Part shown: positions 51,801-60,251 of the stretch, piece after piece
How positions within the stretch are numbered: the stretch's first letter is position 1
How the letters are laid out: each line of letters begins with the position of its first letter
NCBI GenBank assembly: GCA_942492925.1
Contig: OW818641.1
Span: forward strand, 930,001 to 994,000
Direction: 5' to 3'
DNA: 64,000 bases
From: QZKY01 sp942492925
GTDB taxonomy: Bacteria; Pseudomonadota; Gammaproteobacteria; Burkholderiales; Burkholderiaceae_D
Program-made: the position numbers and the translations under genes
The notes under the pieces: model-generated
Databases searched by the model: none
What the model saw: only the letters and a program-made list of their open reading frames with translations
What the model was told of the DNA's origin: nothing

Positions 51801-52058
51801 CTACTGGTTGTCGAGTTGTGAGCGAACCGCTCGAAGTCCCGCGCGATTGATTCGGTAGGGCAGTCCTTCTTTCGACATGATGAGTCGCTTGGTCCTCAGT
51901 TTTTTAAACACCGCCATCGTACAGTCAGCGAGGACATGACCTTCTCGCGTAAAGCATTCGACGGAAACGATTTTGCCTGATGTATCGCGATGATGAATGA
52001 TGCGACCACCTTTGGCGAGGACGTGCAGCGTCCTTTGTTCAGGTTTGGAAATATTCAT
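51801..52058 (-). CDS. yjhX: TopAI/YjhX-family (UPF0386) toxin
   Basis: An 85-residue protein, exactly the family length, with the YjhX signature throughout: EQRTLHVLAKGGRI, DTSGKIVSVECFTREGHVLADCTMAVFKKLRTKRLI and PYRINRAGLRAVRSQLDNQ. E. coli YjhX (TopAI) binds and inhibits topoisomerase I and is neutralised by its neighbour YjhQ, a GNAT-type protein. Here no yjhQ-like gene lies on either side, so this is an orphan copy; the family also occurs alone in many genomes and may be regulatory there. The fold is a winged-helix-like domain. Confidence 0.88.
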   Translation of the reverse strand: MNISKPEQRTLHVLAKGGRIIHHRDTSGKIVSVECFTREGHVLADCTMAVFKKLRTKRLIMSKEGLPYRINRAGLRAVRSQLDNQ

Positions 52059-52472
52059 GTTGTGAAAATGTAGTAATCAAAATGTGCAATGCAAAGCCAG
52101 CATGTGTTCATGCTCGCCAAGGATGTGTGCGCATTGATAACCGAAACCCTGCTTTTGCCGGGTTGGGGTTATTTGATGACTACAAGCTCCAACATACAAA
52201 CCTATATTTTGAAAAAGGGAGGCCCAGGAAAACAGGCAGAAGTGATTTTAACGGAAAATCAATGTAAATGAAAATTGCGCCGTGCAGGGAGAGGTTTTCT
52301 TCATTTTCTGACGCAGTCGTGAACCGGGCCTTGTGGTGGCTAAACTTTTGTTGGTAGGTATCTACAAGAGAAAAAGAGGTGAGCCGCGAAAAGGTTTAAG
52401 GCCCGAATTGATTTTGAAGAAGCCTGCAAAACTTCCCCCTTTTCTTCTTTAGCTTTCATTTAACCGCCTCGG
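52059..52472. other. non-coding stretch before the MFS gene
   Basis: About 410 bases without a supported gene. Two overlapping frames near 52082-52271 are about 60 codons each and lack conserved features. Confidence 0.5.
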
Positions 52473-52478
52473 TATAAT
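52473..52478 (+). promoter_or_regulatory. -10 element of the MFS transporter gene
   Basis: Consensus TATAAT ends nine bases before the ATG at 52488, so transcription would start about three bases upstream of the start codon. No good -35 element is seen at 16-18 bases, and no ribosome site lies between. Confidence 0.5.
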
Positions 52479-52487
52479 GGAATTTCC

Positions 52488-53723
52488 ATGAATTCCGTTA
52501 AGCCCCCTTTTGCCTGGAGAGACAGTACGGCTGCACTGCCTTTCATCATGCTCGTCGTTCTTATCGATTGGGCAGCGATTGGTTTGATCATTCCTGTCTT
52601 GCCAGCTTTGGTAGGCAGTTTTACCGGTTCTCAGGAAGACCAGGCATTTTGGTTCGGTTTGGTGTTGTTTGCATTCGGCGTTGCCAATTTTTTTGGTTCC
52701 CCGATATTGGGCGCTTTGTCCGATAAATATGGTCGCCGTCCTGTGCTGTTGATCGGTTTTTGCGGATTGGCCTTGAATTTCTTCGCCACGGCATTAGCAC
52801 CAGCACTGTGGATGCTGGTTGCGGTGCGACTGTTTGGCGGTGCAATGCAAGCGAACGCAGCGGTGGCTAACGCATATGTTGCTGACATTACACCGCCGGA
52901 GAACAGGGCTAAACGTTTTGGCGCACTGGGCGCCATGATCGGCGTTGGCTTCATTGTCGGGCCAGTCATGGGCGGTCTTTTGGGTAGTATCAATTTACGT
53001 TTACCGTTTTATGTGGCCGGTGGCTTGGCAATGCTGAATTTATGCTACGGCTATTTCGTGCTCCCGGAATCTTTGCCTTTGGAACGCCGCCGTCCTTTTG
53101 TCTGGCGTGCGGGTAGTCCAATTCATGCCTTCCGCCAGTTGGTTGGCTTAACCGGGAACAGCAAGCTGGCTTTTGTGATCGCGTGCAGTGCATTGGCGCA
53201 GTTCGTCATACAGATGTCGTGGGTGCTGTATGGGACATTCAAATTTGGTTGGGGGCCGCAGCAAAATGGGTGGTCGCTGGCGATGGTTGGGGTGACCTCG
53301 GTGATCGTGCAAGGTGTTTTGCTGGGCCGTTTGCTCAAACGGTTCGATGCGCGGAAATTGGCATTGATCGGTTTGACGTCTTCCATGCTTGCGCATTTGA
53401 TGTTCGGATTGGCCAGCGAAGGTTGGATGATGTTTGTGATTATTGCATTCAACGCGCTTGGGTTTACCGTCACGGCTTGCATGCAGAGTATCGTGTCGAG
53501 CGCCGCTTCGTCGACCAATCAGGGGCAGATCATGGGCGGAGTTAACTCCTTGAGTAGCCTGATGGCGGTGATCGCACCGTTGATCAGCACGCCATTGCTT
53601 AGCATGGTGTCGCACTTTCCGTACGGGGACTGGAGGATCGGTGCGCCGATGTATTTTTGCGCTGTGCTGCAGGCAGTTGCGTTGGGGTTGGCTTACGCGC
53701 ATTTCAGCGCTGAGCGCAAGTGA
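52488..53723 (+). CDS. TetA-like MFS multidrug/drug:H+ antiporter
   Basis: Twelve-helix major facilitator of the DHA1 class, 411 residues. The loop 2-3 signature GALSDKYGRRPVLL (about 77-90) and motif C-like GALGAMIGVGFIVGPVMGGLLG in helix 5 (about 143-164), plus DWAAIGLIIPVLPAL in helix 1, match TetA-type antiporters that exchange drug for protons. Substrate cannot be inferred; chromosomal members are often not tetracycline exporters. No tetR-like gene is adjacent. A terminator follows at 53896. Confidence 0.9.
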   Translation: MNSVKPPFAWRDSTAALPFIMLVVLIDWAAIGLIIPVLPALVGSFTGSQEDQAFWFGLVLFAFGVANFFGSPILGALSDKYGRRPVLLIGFCGLALNFFATALAPALWMLVAVRLFGGAMQANAAVANAYVADITPPENRAKRFGALGAMIGVGFIVGPVMGGLLGSINLRLPFYVAGGLAMLNLCYGYFVLPESLPLERRRPFVWRAGSPIHAFRQLVGLTGNSKLAFVIACSALAQFVIQMSWVLYGTFKFGWGPQQNGWSLAMVGVTSVIVQGVLLGRLLKRFDARKLALIGLTSSMLAHLMFGLASEGWMMFVIIAFNALGFTVTACMQSIVSSAASSTNQGQIMGGVNSLSSLMAVIAPLISTPLLSMVSHFPYGDWRIGAPMYFCAVLQAVALGLAYAHFSAERK

Positions 53724-53895
53724 ATGAATGGGGGAGCAGTGCCGTTTAATTCTTGCTGAAATAGGACAAGGCATCTTTTGAATCTCAGAAGGTTAACCTG
53801 AGCAGAAGAATGCTGTGATGGTAGATGTGAAGTGGATCTAGCCTCAGAGGAAGCGTGCGCGAGTCGTGCGTTTTTGGCATTAAGGTCGTTAACAG

Positions 53896-53918
53896 AAAGC
53901 CCGCGAGAGCGGGTTTTT
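53896..53918 (+). terminator. intrinsic terminator after the MFS gene
   Basis: GCCCGC (53899-53904) with GCGGGT (53909-53914), loop GAGA, then TTTTT. Confidence 0.82.
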
Positions 53919-54009
53919 GCTTTTAATCAATGGGTTGATGCCCAAAAGCACTAATAATCGAATCGGATTTTAAGCTGGCAGGCCCATATACATCAGAGAG
54001 AGTCGTCAC

Positions 54010-55692
54010 ATGAGAAACTTCAAGATATCAACGCGCATCTACCTCGGATTTCTTGTCACCATTGCGATATTCATGCTGCTCGTGGGCGTGACCGCATGGC
54101 GCGCACAGAAGGCTTTCGAGGCATCGGCTCGCATGGAGCGCTCGACGGAACTGTTGCAATTGGCTGGCAAGTGGCAGGGCGATGTACGACAAAACTCTGC
54201 GCGATCCTTGGCCGTGGCCTACGCTAGCGGTGAGGACATGCTCAACTTCTTCAAAGAGTCAATTGCTGTAACGACACGCGAGACGACAGAGACACAAAAG
54301 GCTTTTTTCGATAAGGTACAGGACGATGCCTCTAAAAAACGTGCCGAAAATGTGGTCAAGGTGCGAATGGAATTTCTTGCAGTGCGCGACAAGATTAATG
54401 CCTTGAAGGCTTCCGGTGATGGAGCTGCGGCTCTTGCCTTGGTCAAAACCAAATTCGTACAGGCAACTGACAGCTATATTCGCGTTACGCAAGAACTGGT
54501 TGACGGAGAGGTGGCCAACGCTCGCGCGGCCAAGGAAGAAGTCGGCGCCATGTTTCGGCAGCTTTACGTGATTGGCGCTTTTTTGCTGGCCTCCGTTTTT
54601 ATCGTAGCAATATTCACGAGCGTCAGTCTTTCGCGCAGCATATCCAGCGGGATCAATACGGCGCTTGGTGCAGCGCAACGCATCGGTGAGGGCGATTTGA
54701 CGCGTTCTTTGAATGTAACTGGAAAAGACGAAATCGGGCAACTTCTCCAGGCGCTGTCAGTCATGCAGGAAAATCTGGTGAAAATTGTTTCCGAGGTTCG
54801 GACAGGCACCGACACGATTGCAACGGCCTCGGCGCAGATTGCGGCCGGTAACCAGGATTTGTCGTCACGCACGGAGGAACAGGCCAGCTCGCTGGAAGAA
54901 ACGGCTTCATCGATGGAAGAGATGACGAGCACGGTGCGCCAGAATGGCGACAATGCCAATCAGGCCAACCAACTGGCGATCTCGGCATCCGACGTTGCCG
55001 TTAAAGGTGGTGCTGTGGTGGCTGAGGTTGTCGAGACGATGGGAGCGATCAACGAATCCTCGAAGAAGATGGCCGACATTATCAACGTCATTGACGGCAT
55101 CGCGTTCCAAACCAACATCCTGGCGCTGAATGCAGCAGTTGAAGCGGCGCGCGCCGGTGAACAAGGGCGGGGGTTTGCAGTGGTTGCGACCGAGGTGCGC
55201 AATCTTGCGCAGCGCTCGGCCAATGCGGCGCGCGAAATCAAGACGCTGATAGACGATTCGGTTGACAAGGTCGGGGTCGGGAGTAAATTGGTGAACCAGG
55301 CGGGCGAGACGATGACAGAAGTAGTCGGTAGCATCCGTCGCGTGACCGACATCATGGCTGAGATCACAGCGGCGACGCGTGAGCAGATTGACGGAATCGA
55401 ACAGATCAACCAGGCGGTCACGCAAATGGATCAGGTCACACAACAGAATGCTGCGTTGGTTGAAGAAGCTGCGGCGGCAGCGGAATCGATGCAGGATCAG
55501 GCAGCGAAACTGGTGCAAGTGGTCAGCGTGTTCAGGACGGGTTCAGACGCTTCGAAGGTGACCGCAGTCGTGAAGCCGGCAGCGAAGCCGACGATACGTT
55601 CAGCAGCCAGGGCTCCGATTGTGCGGAGTACCACGCCACCTCCGCGTGTGCAGGGGCCATCAGGCGGAGGCGATGACTGGGAGCAGTTCTAG
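54010..55692 (+). CDS. methyl-accepting chemotaxis protein
   Basis: Chemoreceptor of 560 residues. TM1 (about 11-30), a four-helix-bundle periplasmic ligand domain (about 31-185), TM2 (about 186-206), HAMP (about 207-260) and a long cytoplasmic coiled coil whose tip is IAFQTNILALNAAVEAARAGEQGRGFAVVATEVRNLAQRSA (about 363-403). Tar-like methylation stretches flank it (SSRTEEQASSLEETASSMEEMTSTV). The C-terminus is a flexible Ala/Pro/Lys linker ending in DWEQF, which fits the xWxxF pentapeptide that tethers CheR/CheB. Ligand unknown. Single gene. Confidence 0.95.
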   Translation: MRNFKISTRIYLGFLVTIAIFMLLVGVTAWRAQKAFEASARMERSTELLQLAGKWQGDVRQNSARSLAVAYASGEDMLNFFKESIAVTTRETTETQKAFFDKVQDDASKKRAENVVKVRMEFLAVRDKINALKASGDGAAALALVKTKFVQATDSYIRVTQELVDGEVANARAAKEEVGAMFRQLYVIGAFLLASVFIVAIFTSVSLSRSISSGINTALGAAQRIGEGDLTRSLNVTGKDEIGQLLQALSVMQENLVKIVSEVRTGTDTIATASAQIAAGNQDLSSRTEEQASSLEETASSMEEMTSTVRQNGDNANQANQLAISASDVAVKGGAVVAEVVETMGAINESSKKMADIINVIDGIAFQTNILALNAAVEAARAGEQGRGFAVVATEVRNLAQRSANAAREIKTLIDDSVDKVGVGSKLVNQAGETMTEVVGSIRRVTDIMAEITAATREQIDGIEQINQAVTQMDQVTQQNAALVEEAAAAAESMQDQAAKLVQVVSVFRTGSDASKVTAVVKPAAKPTIRSAARAPIVRSTTPPPRVQGPSGGGDDWEQF

Positions 55693-55710
55693 TGCTGTTT
55701 CCAACACAAT

Positions 55711-55740
55711 AGCTTCAGCCGTTCGCTGAGGCTTTCTTTT
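55711..55740. terminator. terminator between convergent MCP and gldA genes
   Basis: AGCTTCAGC (55711-55719) with GCTGAGGCT (55725-55733), one G-U pair, then T-rich TTCTTTTT. Confidence 0.7.
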
Positions 55741-55754
55741 TGCATTCCATTTTG

Positions 55755-56858
55755 CTAGGACAGCCTGTTTAGATAATGCGTTCCGTACTGATCGGCTGTG
55801 ATCAGCGCGGCGTAAACCTTGTCTGGCGTGACAGGGAAGGGCATGTTGTGAATAGTTTCGCCTTCCGCGCAAGCCGCTTCCGCCGTTTTGCGCATTTTTT
55901 CTTCGATGTTTTCGCGCACATCGAGTTGAGCCAGCGTGATGGGCAAGCCTATCTGCGTGCAAAAGGCGCATACGGTATCCAGCTCTTCAACTGCCGCATT
56001 TTCCAGGATGAGTTGCGTGAGCGTGCCAAACGCAACTTTTTCGCCATGATAGAAGGGATGGGTTTCCGGCAGCACCGTCAAGCCGTTGTGAATGGCGTGG
56101 GCCGCGGCCAGTCCGCCGCTTTCAAAGCCGACGCCGCTTAGGTAAGTATTGGCTTCGACAATGCGCTCGACAGCTTCAGTGACGACTTTCTTCTCGACGG
56201 CCAGCATGGCTTTGTAGCCCTCTGCCAAAAGGGTGTCGTAACAAAGGCGTGCCAGACGCATGGCTGTTTCCGTTGCTTCGCCACCTGCCATCGTGGTGGC
56301 GTGGTGCTGATAGGATGCGCGTGCCTCGAAATACGTGGCCAGCGCATCGCCCATGCCTGCGGCCAGCAACCGTGCCGGTGCCGCAGCGACGACGGCTGTA
56401 TCGACCAGCACCACGTTCGGGTTGCTGGGCAAGAGCAAATAAGATTCGAAAGCGCCTGCATCCGTGTAAATGACGGAAAGCGCACTGCATGGCGCATCCG
56501 TTGATGCGATTGTGGGCACAACGACGACTGGCGTCTTGGCGTGGTAAGCCACTGCTTTTGCAGTGTCCAGGGTCTTGCCGCCGCCAACGCCGATAACGCC
56601 GTTGCAAGCGTTCTTCTTGAGTATGGCCAGCAGGCGATTGATTTCGTTCTGGCTGCATTCTCCCTTGAATGCTTCGATGATCATGCTTGTTTTGCTGGCG
56701 GCAAAGCTGCCGGTGATTTTTTTGTTCGCCAGTTCCATGACGAACTGATCTGAGATAACCAGATACTTGTCGGCATACTGACTGGCAAACCGCCCGATTT
56801 GGGAGAGGACGTCTTTTCCTTGAATGTACTTTCCTGGGGATTGAATGATTTTTAGCAT
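55755..56858 (-). CDS. gldA: glycerol dehydrogenase
   Basis: Zn-dependent NAD-linked oxidation of glycerol to dihydroxyacetone; also acts on other small diols. It has 367 residues and matches E. coli GldA nearly end to end. Zinc ligands Asp171 (AAGMGDALATYFEAR), His254 (AAHAIHNGL) and His271 (FYHGEKVAFG) are present; the NAD-binding VIGVGGGKTLDTAKA is at about 88-102, and TIASTDAPCSALSVIYTD follows. The start at 56858 has AGGTATGTC upstream. Stands alone; no dhaK genes beside it. Confidence 0.96.
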   Translation of the reverse strand: MLKIIQSPGKYIQGKDVLSQIGRFASQYADKYLVISDQFVMELANKKITGSFAASKTSMIIEAFKGECSQNEINRLLAILKKNACNGVIGVGGGKTLDTAKAVAYHAKTPVVVVPTIASTDAPCSALSVIYTDAGAFESYLLLPSNPNVVLVDTAVVAAAPARLLAAGMGDALATYFEARASYQHHATTMAGGEATETAMRLARLCYDTLLAEGYKAMLAVEKKVVTEAVERIVEANTYLSGVGFESGGLAAAHAIHNGLTVLPETHPFYHGEKVAFGTLTQLILENAAVEELDTVCAFCTQIGLPITLAQLDVRENIEEKMRKTAEAACAEGETIHNMPFPVTPDKVYAALITADQYGTHYLNRLS

Positions 56859-56991
56859 GACATACCTCGATAGATAAATGAAGCAACGGCGATGGGTCTC
56901 ATCTGGTTTTTGCTGAGCGACAAGGTGAGTCGTATTATCCGGGAGGGATACGTTGAGAGCGGGACAGGGCTAGAGGGAAGCATGGCCAGCA

Positions 56992-57978
56992 TCAATTAAC
57001 TTTCAAAAAATGAAGTTGCCCATTGTGGCTCCTCAGCTCTTTTGCGATATACGTTCCGGACGGATTGATTCGAATGCGAACTTCAAGCACATTTTCGACA
57101 GAGGACAGGATTTTTTCTTCAAGTTCTGATGAAAAACGGAAGGCATTCTTAACGCTCATATTCGGATCCGTTTCCAGGGTAATATCCACGGCAATTGCTC
57201 CGCCAAAAGATCGTAAGCGCTGGTCGGAAATAAAATAAACTTCCGTGCATTCTTCCGTAATTTTCTCAATGAGACTCAGCACTTCTAATGAGGGGCTCAT
57301 ATCAACCAGCTCTTTGCCAGCACGCACGGCTTCATTGGCGCTGCAAACAATCAATCCCAGCTCAACCAGAACCGTTAGCAGAACCTGAAGAATGCCGATC
57401 GATGGAACGAAAATGAGAAAGAGTCCGCTGAATAGAAGGATGACAGCGCTGGCAACATCCAGCCGCACGATCATGGAATCCAACATCAGGAGGCGGCTCG
57501 CAATCTTCTTGCCAACATTCCAGAGGTGGCGGCTGAGCAGTGCGAGTACGGTTATGATAACCAGTGACAAAATGACTGTCGCTATGCCGTATTCCAGAGG
57601 AAACTGTTCGGGCGGGCTGGTTATCGTTCCATGCAGGAGGAAGATTCCGACTCCCACCATTGAGAGAGAGAAGAACAGCATGAAGAGGGTTTCGATACGC
57701 CTATAGCCATAGTTCATTTTCCAGTCGGGTTTTCGGCTGGCGATACGAATGGTGCAAAGAATCATTAGGTCTGGAATCAACCACGCAAGGTTGGCGCCAC
57801 CTTCAATAAGAAAAAGATCGTTTCGACTATAGAGCCAGAAAATAATTTCAGCCGCACCGATCAAACTCGTAACCAGCATGGAGAGCATCATGGTGCGTGA
57901 AGCTAAGTGTGATCGCAGCGCCTCTTGTGCATAATTCTCTGGTGATCTTGAAACGATCTCTCCCTTATCAAATAACAT
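56992..57978 (-). CDS. divergent cation diffusion facilitator (CDF-like) protein
   Basis: A 328-residue membrane protein with six hydrophobic segments (about 30-220) and a soluble C-terminal domain (about 225-328) like the CDF cytoplasmic metallochaperone-like fold. The loop NYGYRRIETLFMLFFSLSMV (about 89-108) corresponds to the GYGR.E motif at the TM2-TM3 junction. The expected metal-site pattern HxxxD in TM5 is IVRLD here (LMLDSMIVRLDVASA), and the TM2 site is AWLIPD without His, so two zinc ligands are missing. Transport of another ion or loss of transport are both possible. Single gene, A+T-richer than its neighbours. Confidence 0.75.
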   Translation of the reverse strand: MLFDKGEIVSRSPENYAQEALRSHLASRTMMLSMLVTSLIGAAEIIFWLYSRNDLFLIEGGANLAWLIPDLMILCTIRIASRKPDWKMNYGYRRIETLFMLFFSLSMVGVGIFLLHGTITSPPEQFPLEYGIATVILSLVIITVLALLSRHLWNVGKKIASRLLMLDSMIVRLDVASAVILLFSGLFLIFVPSIGILQVLLTVLVELGLIVCSANEAVRAGKELVDMSPSLEVLSLIEKITEECTEVYFISDQRLRSFGGAIAVDITLETDPNMSVKNAFRFSSELEEKILSSVENVLEVRIRINPSGTYIAKELRSHNGQLHFLKVN

Positions 57979-58418
57979 GATCTACCGCACTCTTTGATTA
58001 AATAAATCAGCAGTTTAGCACTGCCTGGCTTGTCTCAGACAATCCCGGTATGAATAAGAATCATTGAATCAAAGGGACTCGATTTATTTGTGACGTGAAC
58101 ACTCGGGAATATTTGACCACGCCCCATTTGGATGTTGACTTGTGCACACGCTGTCGATTGTTACCGTCTGAAAATCATGAGGGTCCGTATCGGTTAATTT
58201 TTATGTGAGGCGAAGCTGAACAAGCTCAGACAAAATGCAGAACCGATATCGTTTTTCCACGATGAGTGGCACAAATTTTGATTACTTCCCTCCGGGAAAT
58301 CATTCCATCACTACGTCTCACTTCAACGATCTTGTCTTGCATAAATCTTTCGCGCAGTGAATTGTTAAATAAAAATCCTGACCTAAAATGAAGAAGCAGG
58401 TCTTCAGGAGGTGAGCTT
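57979..58418. other. non-coding stretch before the DUF1003 gene
   Basis: About 440 bases, A+T-rich. A minus-strand frame at 58226-58510 overlaps the DUF1003 start and has no family features, so no gene is called. AGGAGGTGAG directly precedes the start codon of the next gene. Confidence 0.5.
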
Positions 58419-59057
58419 ATGGACACCAAATACTCGGAGGCTTCTTCGCCTTCCTCGGATAAGCAAAAGCCGTTCACGAAATCGGACGTTGATCCGATGG
58501 GACAGAACATCGAAAGTATTTTGGCCTTCTATGCACGCGAGGAGCGCTGCATTCCGCGCTCGCAGCGCATGCTGGAGAACATGCTGGATTCGATGGGGCG
58601 GCCCATCTACATCAGCCTGATCATTCTGTTTTGTGTGATTTGGATTCTTGTCAATATCGCCTTTCACGCGGCGGGATTAAAGCCGTTCGATGAGCCCCCT
58701 TATCACTGGTTGCAGGGGATTTTCGGTTTGGCTGCGTTGCTGATTACTGTCGTGTTGCTGATCAAGCAAAATCGATTGACCAAGATTGAAGAGCGTCGCG
58801 CGCATCTGGAGTTGCAGGTGAATCTGTTGACGGAGCATAAGACAGCCAAGTTGATCAAGCTTATGATGGAATTGCGGCGTGATATGCCGATGATCAAAAC
58901 CAAACGCGATCCTGAGGCGGCCGCTTTTCAAAAGCCCACGTCGCCTGAAACGGTATTGGCAGCTTTGGATGAGCATATTGATTTGTGGGGTGGAAGAGGC
59001 GTAGTCCCCCATCCCATCAACAAGCGGGTATTTGATAAAAATTGCAGTAAGTGCTGA
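58419..59057 (+). CDS. DUF1003 family membrane protein
   Basis: A 212-residue protein with a hydrophilic N-terminus, two membrane helices (about 65-85, IYISLIILFCVIWILVNIAF, and about 102-116, LAALLITVVLLI) and the family motif KQNRLTKIEERRAHLELQVNLLTEHKTAKLIKLM (about 117-150). Length and layout fit DUF1003. Function unknown. A very strong ribosome site (AGGAGGTGAG) suggests good expression. Convergent with the DUF3237 gene. Ends in Cys-rich NCSKC. Confidence 0.85.
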   Translation: MDTKYSEASSPSSDKQKPFTKSDVDPMGQNIESILAFYAREERCIPRSQRMLENMLDSMGRPIYISLIILFCVIWILVNIAFHAAGLKPFDEPPYHWLQGIFGLAALLITVVLLIKQNRLTKIEERRAHLELQVNLLTEHKTAKLIKLMMELRRDMPMIKTKRDPEAAAFQKPTSPETVLAALDEHIDLWGGRGVVPHPINKRVFDKNCSKC

Positions 59058-59123
59058 TGCGCTATGCGTAGGCGCAAAATGGATAAGCAAAACGGCGTTT
59101 CCTTAACTTGAAGTTTTGAGCCC

Positions 59124-59573
59124 CTACAACACCTCAAAAACCTCAAGCAAAACTTCGGACTGCAATCGCCCGCCCTTTGCAATTGCAATGATGCGGTTCA
59201 GCCACTCGTACTTTCCTGCAGGCGCTTCAAAGAACATCGCTTCCCGGAAGTAGTATTCGGACGGATGCACTTCCGCGCCCGACATGATCCGCGCAAAGAC
59301 TTCCGGCGTGGTGTAGCGTATGCCGTGCCCTTTCAGTTGAATGACGACGCCATCATCCGTTTTTAGGGTGACGCGCACATCCAGCTCCGCCACGTTGTCC
59401 TGACGGATGAGCTGAAAGTCCGAGCCGCCCGATTGCAATATGCCAGAAAGCTGTTCGCCGCTGAACCTGCCACCAGTGACGGGGATGAACAGTCGTTTGC
59501 CGAGCGGTCCTTCGATGACTTGCGGCGCAGCCACATCTGCGTGCAAACGAAACAGGGGTTTCACTTCGATCAC
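59124..59573 (-). CDS. DUF3237 family protein
   Basis: A 149-residue soluble protein with the DUF3237 signature: EGPLGKRLFIPVTGGRFSGEQLSGILQSGGSDFQLIRQDNVAELDVRVTLKTDDGVVI (about 21-78) and ARIMSGAEVHPSEYYFREAMFFEAPAGKYEWLNRIIAIAKG. The family is a small beta-barrel of unknown function. It lies downstream of cadR on the same strand with a 75-base gap. Confidence 0.85.
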   Translation of the reverse strand: MIEVKPLFRLHADVAAPQVIEGPLGKRLFIPVTGGRFSGEQLSGILQSGGSDFQLIRQDNVAELDVRVTLKTDDGVVIQLKGHGIRYTTPEVFARIMSGAEVHPSEYYFREAMFFEAPAGKYEWLNRIIAIAKGGRLQSEVLLEVFEVL

Positions 59574-59648
59574 GTTTTGCTCCCATCCTTTGTTTGTTCG
59601 TCAAAGCAAGCGGTCAACATAGCACAGACATTTTTATCAGACAACGGT

Positions 59649-60143
59649 CTAGTTCTTGCGCGAAGGTTTTTTTGCCGGCATGGTTGTGCTGTTGCGTGTG
59701 GTCGGAGCGGGTGTGTGACAGGCACAGGCTTCGCCATGCGCTGCAGCCACGAGTTCGTGCAGGATGCCGCATTCGCCAGCGGTGTGTCGCGCATCGCATG
59801 TTGACCGTAATGCGGTGAGCTGGTGTTCGAGTGCGCGCATGCTTTTCAGGCGTGCCCGCACGCGCGCGAGCTGCGCGTCGATCAGCACGTTGATATCACC
59901 ACAGTCCGCTTGCGGCCGTTCGGAAAATGCCAGCAGACGTTTTATATCTGCGAGCGGCATGTCTAGTGCGCGGCAGTGACGGATAAAGGCCAGCCGTTCG
60001 AGATGGGTCGATCCGTAGGCACGGTAGCCGTTGCTGCTGCGTGCTGGGGGCGGCAGCAGCCCGGCCTTTTCGTAGTAGCGGATGGTTTCGACATCAACCC
60101 CGGCAGTCTGGCCGAGTTCGCCGATGCGCATGGGCTTGTCCAT
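59649..60143 (-). CDS. cadR: MerR-family Cd(II)/Pb(II)-responsive regulator CadR
   Basis: Metal-sensing transcription activator that twists a long-spacer promoter on binding Cd2+ or Pb2+. It has 164 residues: an HTH (about 5-25, MRIGELGQTAGVDVETIRYYEKAGLL), a dimer helix (about 80-115) and the metal loop with Cys at about 81 (ADCGD), 115 (STCDAR) and 124 (GECGIL), then a His/Cys-rich tail ACACHTPAP. The arrangement C...C...CGILHELVAAAHGEACACH is that of CadR/PbrR. The divergent gene is a CDF transporter and the operator lies between. Confidence 0.93.
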   Translation of the reverse strand: MDKPMRIGELGQTAGVDVETIRYYEKAGLLPPPARSSNGYRAYGSTHLERLAFIRHCRALDMPLADIKRLLAFSERPQADCGDINVLIDAQLARVRARLKSMRALEHQLTALRSTCDARHTAGECGILHELVAAAHGEACACHTPAPTTRNSTTMPAKKPSRKN

Positions 60144-60192
60144 AGCAGTTTCTCCTGTGGGCGTCTCATAGGTACGCAGTTATTGTACCCGT

Positions 60193-60223
60193 TTGACCCT
60201 GTAGTGGCTCCAGGGTGTGAAAT
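60193..60223 (+). promoter_or_regulatory. MerR-type promoter/operator (CadR box)
   Basis: -35 TTGACC (60193-60198) and -10 TGAAAT (60218-60223) are 19 bases apart, the overlong spacer typical of MerR targets. Inside is a dyad with arms ACCCTGTAG (from 60196) and CTCCAGGGT (to 60216). This is the expected CadR/ZntR/PbrR box; it drives the CDF transporter. Confidence 0.92.
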
Positions 60224-60251
60224 AGCGGCATTGCATTAGAGGAGGAACCTC

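Noticed and set aside
52082..52271. Two ~60-codon frames before the MFS gene
   Set aside because: Mutually overlapping, no homology recognised and no ribosome site.
58226..58510. 94-codon minus-strand frame before the DUF1003 gene
   Set aside because: Overlaps the well-supported DUF1003 start and its ribosome site; no conserved features.
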